From: Hydrogenophaga sp.
Lineage (GTDB): Bacteria > Pseudomonadota > Gammaproteobacteria > Burkholderiales > Burkholderiaceae_C
Direction of reading: 5' to 3'
DNA length: 6,947 nucleotides
Assembly: GCA_011390855.1 (NCBI GenBank)
Contig: JAABRN010000545.1
Span: forward strand, 1 to 6,947
In this document: positions 4,718 to 6,947 of the stretch, piece after piece
Layout of the letters: each line of letters starts with the position of its first letter
Position numbering within the stretch: position 1 is the first letter of the stretch
Translations under genes and position numbers: made by a program
Notes under the pieces: generated by a model
What the model was told of the DNA's origin: nothing
The model's input: the letters and a program-made list of their open reading frames with translations, nothing else
Databases searched by the model: none

Positions 4718-5571
4718 TGGACGCCATGGCCTCGCTGCTCAACAGCTTCTCCCTGCAAGCCGGCGTGTTCTACACGGGCAACATCTGCGGCATTCACGAT
4801 TTTGAACACGACACGCGGCGCGGTCATCTGCACCTGATCCGAAGCGGAACGGTGCAGGTGCGCGGCGTGACGCGGCGCCGCTTCACGGTCAAGGAACCCA
4901 CCTTGATGTTTCTGCCGCGCCCCGATCAGCACCGGCTGGTGACCGACGATGGGCCCGGCGCCGACGTGGTCTGTGCCACGGTGCAGTTCGGTGGGTCGGG
5001 TGTCAACCCCGTCACGGCATCGCTGCCCGATCTGGTGCAGGTGCCCCTGGTGCAGATGCCCGGTGTGGACGCCTTGCTGGACCTGATGTTTGAAGAGGCC
5101 TTTCATGAACACCCGGGGCGCCAGGGCGTGCTGAATCGCCTGTGTGAGGTGCTGATGGTGCGCCTGCTGCGCCACTGCATGACCCATGGACTCACGCAGG
5201 GCGGCACACTCGCAGGGCTGGCCGACGCGCGCCTGGGGCGGGTGCTGGCTGCGCTGCACGAAAACCCCAAGCGGCCATGGGACCTGCCCGCCATGGCGCA
5301 ACTGGCCAGCATGTCCCGCGCCCGATTTGCGGTGCGTTTTCGCGAAGTGACCGGCGAAACCCCGGCCGACTACCTGGCAGCCTGGCGCGTGATGACGGCG
5401 CAGCGCCTGCTGGCTCGCGGCGCATCGGTCAAGCAGGTGGCCGATGATGTGGGCTACGGCAGCGCAAGCGCCCTGTCGCGCGCGTTTGTGCGCCGGATCG
5501 GGATCGCACCGGGGCAATGGCTGCGGCAGCAAACCTTGACACCACAGACCGAGGCCGCGCCCATTCCCTGA
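4717..5571 (+). CDS. AraC-family regulator with cupin domain, RclR-like
   Basis: A 284-residue transcription factor. The N-terminal cupin (about 5-150) has the HLHLIRSGTVQV strand pair (37-48) and FLPRPDQHRL (65-74). The C-terminal AraC DNA-binding domain (about 170-272) has two helix-turn-helix units, around MAQLASMSRARFAVRFREVTG (193-213) and VKQVADDVGYGSASALSRAF (238-258). Cys24 (NICG) and Cys86 (VVCATVQF) lie where E. coli RclR, a reactive-chlorine sensor, has Cys21 and Cys89 (from memory). The N-terminus MDAMASLL also parallels RclR, which favours the ATG at 4717 over that at 4726. Further cysteines occur in NRLCEVL and RHCMTHG. It likely controls the CMD peroxidase gene that follows after a 160-nt gap with an inverted repeat. 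Family membership is certain; oxidant sensing is inferred. Confidence 0.9.
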   Translation: MDAMASLLNSFSLQAGVFYTGNICGIHDFEHDTRRGHLHLIRSGTVQVRGVTRRRFTVKEPTLMFLPRPDQHRLVTDDGPGADVVCATVQFGGSGVNPVTASLPDLVQVPLVQMPGVDALLDLMFEEAFHEHPGRQGVLNRLCEVLMVRLLRHCMTHGLTQGGTLAGLADARLGRVLAALHENPKRPWDLPAMAQLASMSRARFAVRFREVTGETPADYLAAWRVMTAQRLLARGASVKQVADDVGYGSASALSRAFVRRIGIAPGQWLRQQTLTPQTEAAPIP

Positions 5572-5624
5572 GGTGCCTGGGTGATCAGCGACCGGGAACG
5601 TCGGGTATGGATATGGAGACGGCT

Positions 5625-5648
5625 GGTCGCTTGCCGAACGAAGCGACC
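5625..5648. repeat. 8-bp inverted repeat upstream of the CMD gene, candidate operator
   Basis: GGTCGCTT (5625-5632) and AAGCGACC (5641-5648) are exact complements around 8 nt, in the gap between the AraC-type regulator and the peroxidase gene. The sequence after it (TCTTAG) is not a T-run, so a terminator is unlikely. Two tandem TATGGA copies lie just upstream at 5606-5617. AraC-type proteins often bind direct repeats, so the binding protein is uncertain. Confidence 0.5.
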
Positions 5649-5731
5649 TCTTAGCATGAAGTGGTGTTCAGCAAACGCCCCACAAGGTGACCGCTGAAGC
5701 GTTGCAACCACCACCCAGGAGTCTTCTTTCC

Positions 5732-6301
5732 ATGCCTGCCGCCCCGTACATCCACCAGCTCAGTTCCGTCGACCACGCCAGCGCCGAAGGCACCCAGAAA
5801 GCCATCCTGGACGCTGCCCAGAAGCAGGTGGGCTTCATCCCGAACATGTACGCCAACATGGCCAACGCGCCAGCGGTGCTGAGCACCTACCTGCACGGCT
5901 ATGCGCTGTTTCGCAGCGAGTCGGGCCTGACCCCCACTGAGCAGGAAGTGGTCTTCCTCGCTGTGAGCCAGACAAACGGGTGCACCTACTGCACCGCTGC
6001 GCACAGCATGATCGCGGACAAGGTCTCCGGTGTGCCTGCCCCCGTGCTGCAAGCGATCCGTGGGCAACAGCCGATCCCCGACGCGAAGCTGGCCGCACTG
6101 TTCGCGACCACCACCGACATGGTCAAGAGCCTGGGCCAGCCCAGCCCGGCGACTGTGAAGGCCTTCCTGGACGCCGGCTACCAGGAGCGCGACCTGCTCT
6201 ACATCGTGCTCGCCGTGTCGGTGAAGGTGCTCAGCAACTATTCCAATCACGCCTTCGCCACGAAGGTGGACGAGCGCTTCGCCGCCTACAAGGTCGACTG
6301 A
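5732..6301 (+). CDS. Carboxymuconolactone decarboxylase-family (AhpD-like) peroxidase
   Basis: A 189-residue CMD protein with the complete AhpD-type active site: Glu72 (EQEVVF), Cys84 and Cys87 (NGCTYC) and His91 (AAHS). The 12-residue Glu-to-Cys spacing and CxxCxxxH match the proton-relay and redox cysteines of AhpD. Such proteins reduce hydroperoxides using a thioredoxin-like or lipoyl donor; the actual substrate is unknown. The N-terminal motif GFIPNMYANMANAP (34-47) and C-terminal FLDAGYQERDLLYIVLAVSVKVLSNY (165-190 region) are typical of the 180-200 residue subgroup often annotated as alkylhydroperoxidase. There is no signal peptide, so it is cytosolic. AGGAG at 5717-5721 supports the ATG. 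It follows the AraC-type regulator and precedes a small unknown gene by 12 nt. It is not a close copy of the decayed CMD gene at 3953-4332. Confidence 0.92.
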   Translation: MPAAPYIHQLSSVDHASAEGTQKAILDAAQKQVGFIPNMYANMANAPAVLSTYLHGYALFRSESGLTPTEQEVVFLAVSQTNGCTYCTAAHSMIADKVSGVPAPVLQAIRGQQPIPDAKLAALFATTTDMVKSLGQPSPATVKAFLDAGYQERDLLYIVLAVSVKVLSNYSNHAFATKVDERFAAYKVD

Positions 6302-6313
6302 TCAGGCAAGCCC

Positions 6314-6622
6314 ATGACACCCACATTCGTTCCCCTTGCGTTTGAGCGGGTCATGGGATGTACCGCCACCGAGCTGGTTTCGTGGTTGCCTCGCGCACTG
6401 CCCGATGCTGCGCTGAACACCGATGTGCAGGATGGGCGCAGTGTGGCCGCGTGGACCATCGGTACGCTGGAACTCCGCTGGCACACCTTGCCGCCCAGAC
6501 GCATCGCCTTGCTGGAGATTCCGCAATTGCGGGTGCACTTTGTTTTCCAGGGTCTGAACGACGAAGAACGCTACCGGGTGCAGAGGTGCTTCGATCTGCA
6601 AACCCATCGGGGCGGCGGCTGA
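6314..6622 (+). CDS. Conserved-looking 102-residue protein of unknown function
   Basis: I do not recognise a named family. The product is soluble-looking, with no signal peptide or membrane segment. An amphipathic start (FERVMGCTATELVSWLPRAL, 10-29) is followed by alternating hydrophobic strands (VAAWTIGTLELRWHTLP; RRIALLEIPQLRVHFVFQGL) and a helix (NDEERYRVQRCFDLQ) ending in THRGGG. That suggests a small alpha/beta fold. Proteins with a similar IALL-IP-L-V-F ... FDL-T-RGGG ending seem familiar from Comamonadaceae, but without a function. It lies 12 nt after the CMD gene and is probably co-transcribed, with only a weak ribosome site (AGGCAAG at 6304-6310). The protein-like hydrophobic pattern and typical codon use argue that it is real. 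It ends 51 nt before the convergent flavoprotein gene. Confidence 0.72.
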   Translation: MTPTFVPLAFERVMGCTATELVSWLPRALPDAALNTDVQDGRSVAAWTIGTLELRWHTLPPRRIALLEIPQLRVHFVFQGLNDEERYRVQRCFDLQTHRGGG

Positions 6623-6673
6623 CCATCATTCAGGCCAGGCCACCACTTCACTGCATACCCGCCTTTCCCGGTT

Positions 6674-6947
6674 TCAAGTCGCTTCAAGCGGCTCGCGTTC
6701 ATCAATGATTGTGGGCAGAAACTCCGTCACCGTGGGATGCACCGGCAGCGCCTCGCGCACCTGGCGCCAAGTGCCCTGGCTGGCCATGACCAGGCCAATG
6801 ACCTGGATCACTTCGTCGGCCGCCATGCCGAATATCGTGGCGCCGAGAAAATACCCGCTGTCCTCGTCGATCAGCAGCTTGATGAGGCCGGTTGTTTCGC
6901 CTTCTTCCTTGGCGCGGCTCACATCCTTCATGGCGTGCACGGCCTGG
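6674..6947 (-). CDS. Pyridine nucleotide-disulfide oxidoreductase, C-terminal part (runs off window)
   Basis: About 90 C-terminal residues of a minus-strand gene entering from beyond base 6947. They form the dimerisation domain of FAD-dependent disulfide reductases: RAKEEGETTGLIKLLID, then the GATIFGMAADEVIQ segment, then the catalytic-base region HPTVTEFLPT near the end. The His of HPT works with Glu across the dimer in dihydrolipoamide dehydrogenase, mercuric reductase and RclA-type enzymes. The CxxxxC active site and FAD motif lie outside the window, so the exact subfamily is open. It converges on the peroxidase operon. There is no obvious terminator in the 51 nt between them. A GTG inside the visible part is not the start; the frame is open to the window edge. 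Confidence 0.88.
   Translation of the reverse strand, partial: QAVHAMKDVSRAKEEGETTGLIKLLIDEDSGYFLGATIFGMAADEVIQVIGLVMASQGTWRQVREALPVHPTVTEFLPTIIDEREPLEAT

Noticed and set aside
4546..5532. 328-codon minus-strand open frame over the AraC regulator
   Set aside because: It is a shadow of the regulator with a repetitive His/Gln/Arg composition and no domain motif.
5625..5648. Intrinsic terminator after the AraC-type gene
   Set aside because: The hairpin is real, but no T-run follows the right arm.
6680..6690. CGCTTCAAGCG palindrome as a terminator between the convergent genes
   Set aside because: It has only a 1-nt loop and no T-run, and it lies inside the flavoprotein coding end.

Overview
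This is a GC-rich window with Burkholderiales-type coding sequence, most likely from a Comamonadaceae member (Hydrogenophaga/Rhodoferax-like). That placement rests on codon use and on how the proteins look, not on a marker gene. It is a chromosome-like stretch with no insertion sequence, CRISPR array, tRNA or rRNA that I can see. All genes point right except a partial gene at each end.

Left end (1-459): the start of a small membrane protein resembling the NrtS nitrate/nitrite transporter runs leftward out of the window. The 329-base gap after it carries a 9-bp inverted repeat whose two arms each contain a GTAACC box. Each box is followed at 15-16 nt by a CGA-type -10, so the gap looks like a back-to-back pair of ECF-sigma (SigF/ECF16-like) promoters. 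A strong hairpin lies in the predicted leader of the rightward transcript.

Bufferin operon (460-3158): four genes read as a complete RiPP metallophore cluster. They are a secreted four-cysteine precursor (BufA1, DUF2282), its MNIO/DUF692 maturase (BufB1), the DUF2063 partner protein (BufC1) and a DoxX-family membrane protein. In characterised systems the precursor cysteines are modified by BufB/BufC and the exported product binds copper in the periplasm.

Operon extension (3165-4697): three tightly packed genes follow without a visible break. They are a YiiX/'lipo-like' permuted NlpC/P60-papain cysteine hydrolase, a decayed carboxymuconolactone decarboxylase (CMD) peroxidase and a short cytosolic thioredoxin-fold protein. 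The CMD gene has a frameshift, lost catalytic residues and an apparent internal deletion.

Redox module (4717-6622): an AraC-family regulator, whose cupin domain has two cysteines placed like the sensor cysteines of E. coli RclR, is followed by an inverted repeat. Next come an intact AhpD-like CMD peroxidase and a 102-residue protein of unknown function. Facing them is the C-terminal end of a flavin disulfide reductase (RclA/MerA-like family) that leaves the window on the minus strand. The inferred theme is copper and thiol/oxidant stress: a copper-buffering RiPP under an oxidant/metal-type ECF promoter, next to a possible reactive-oxidant regulator with its peroxidase and reductase.
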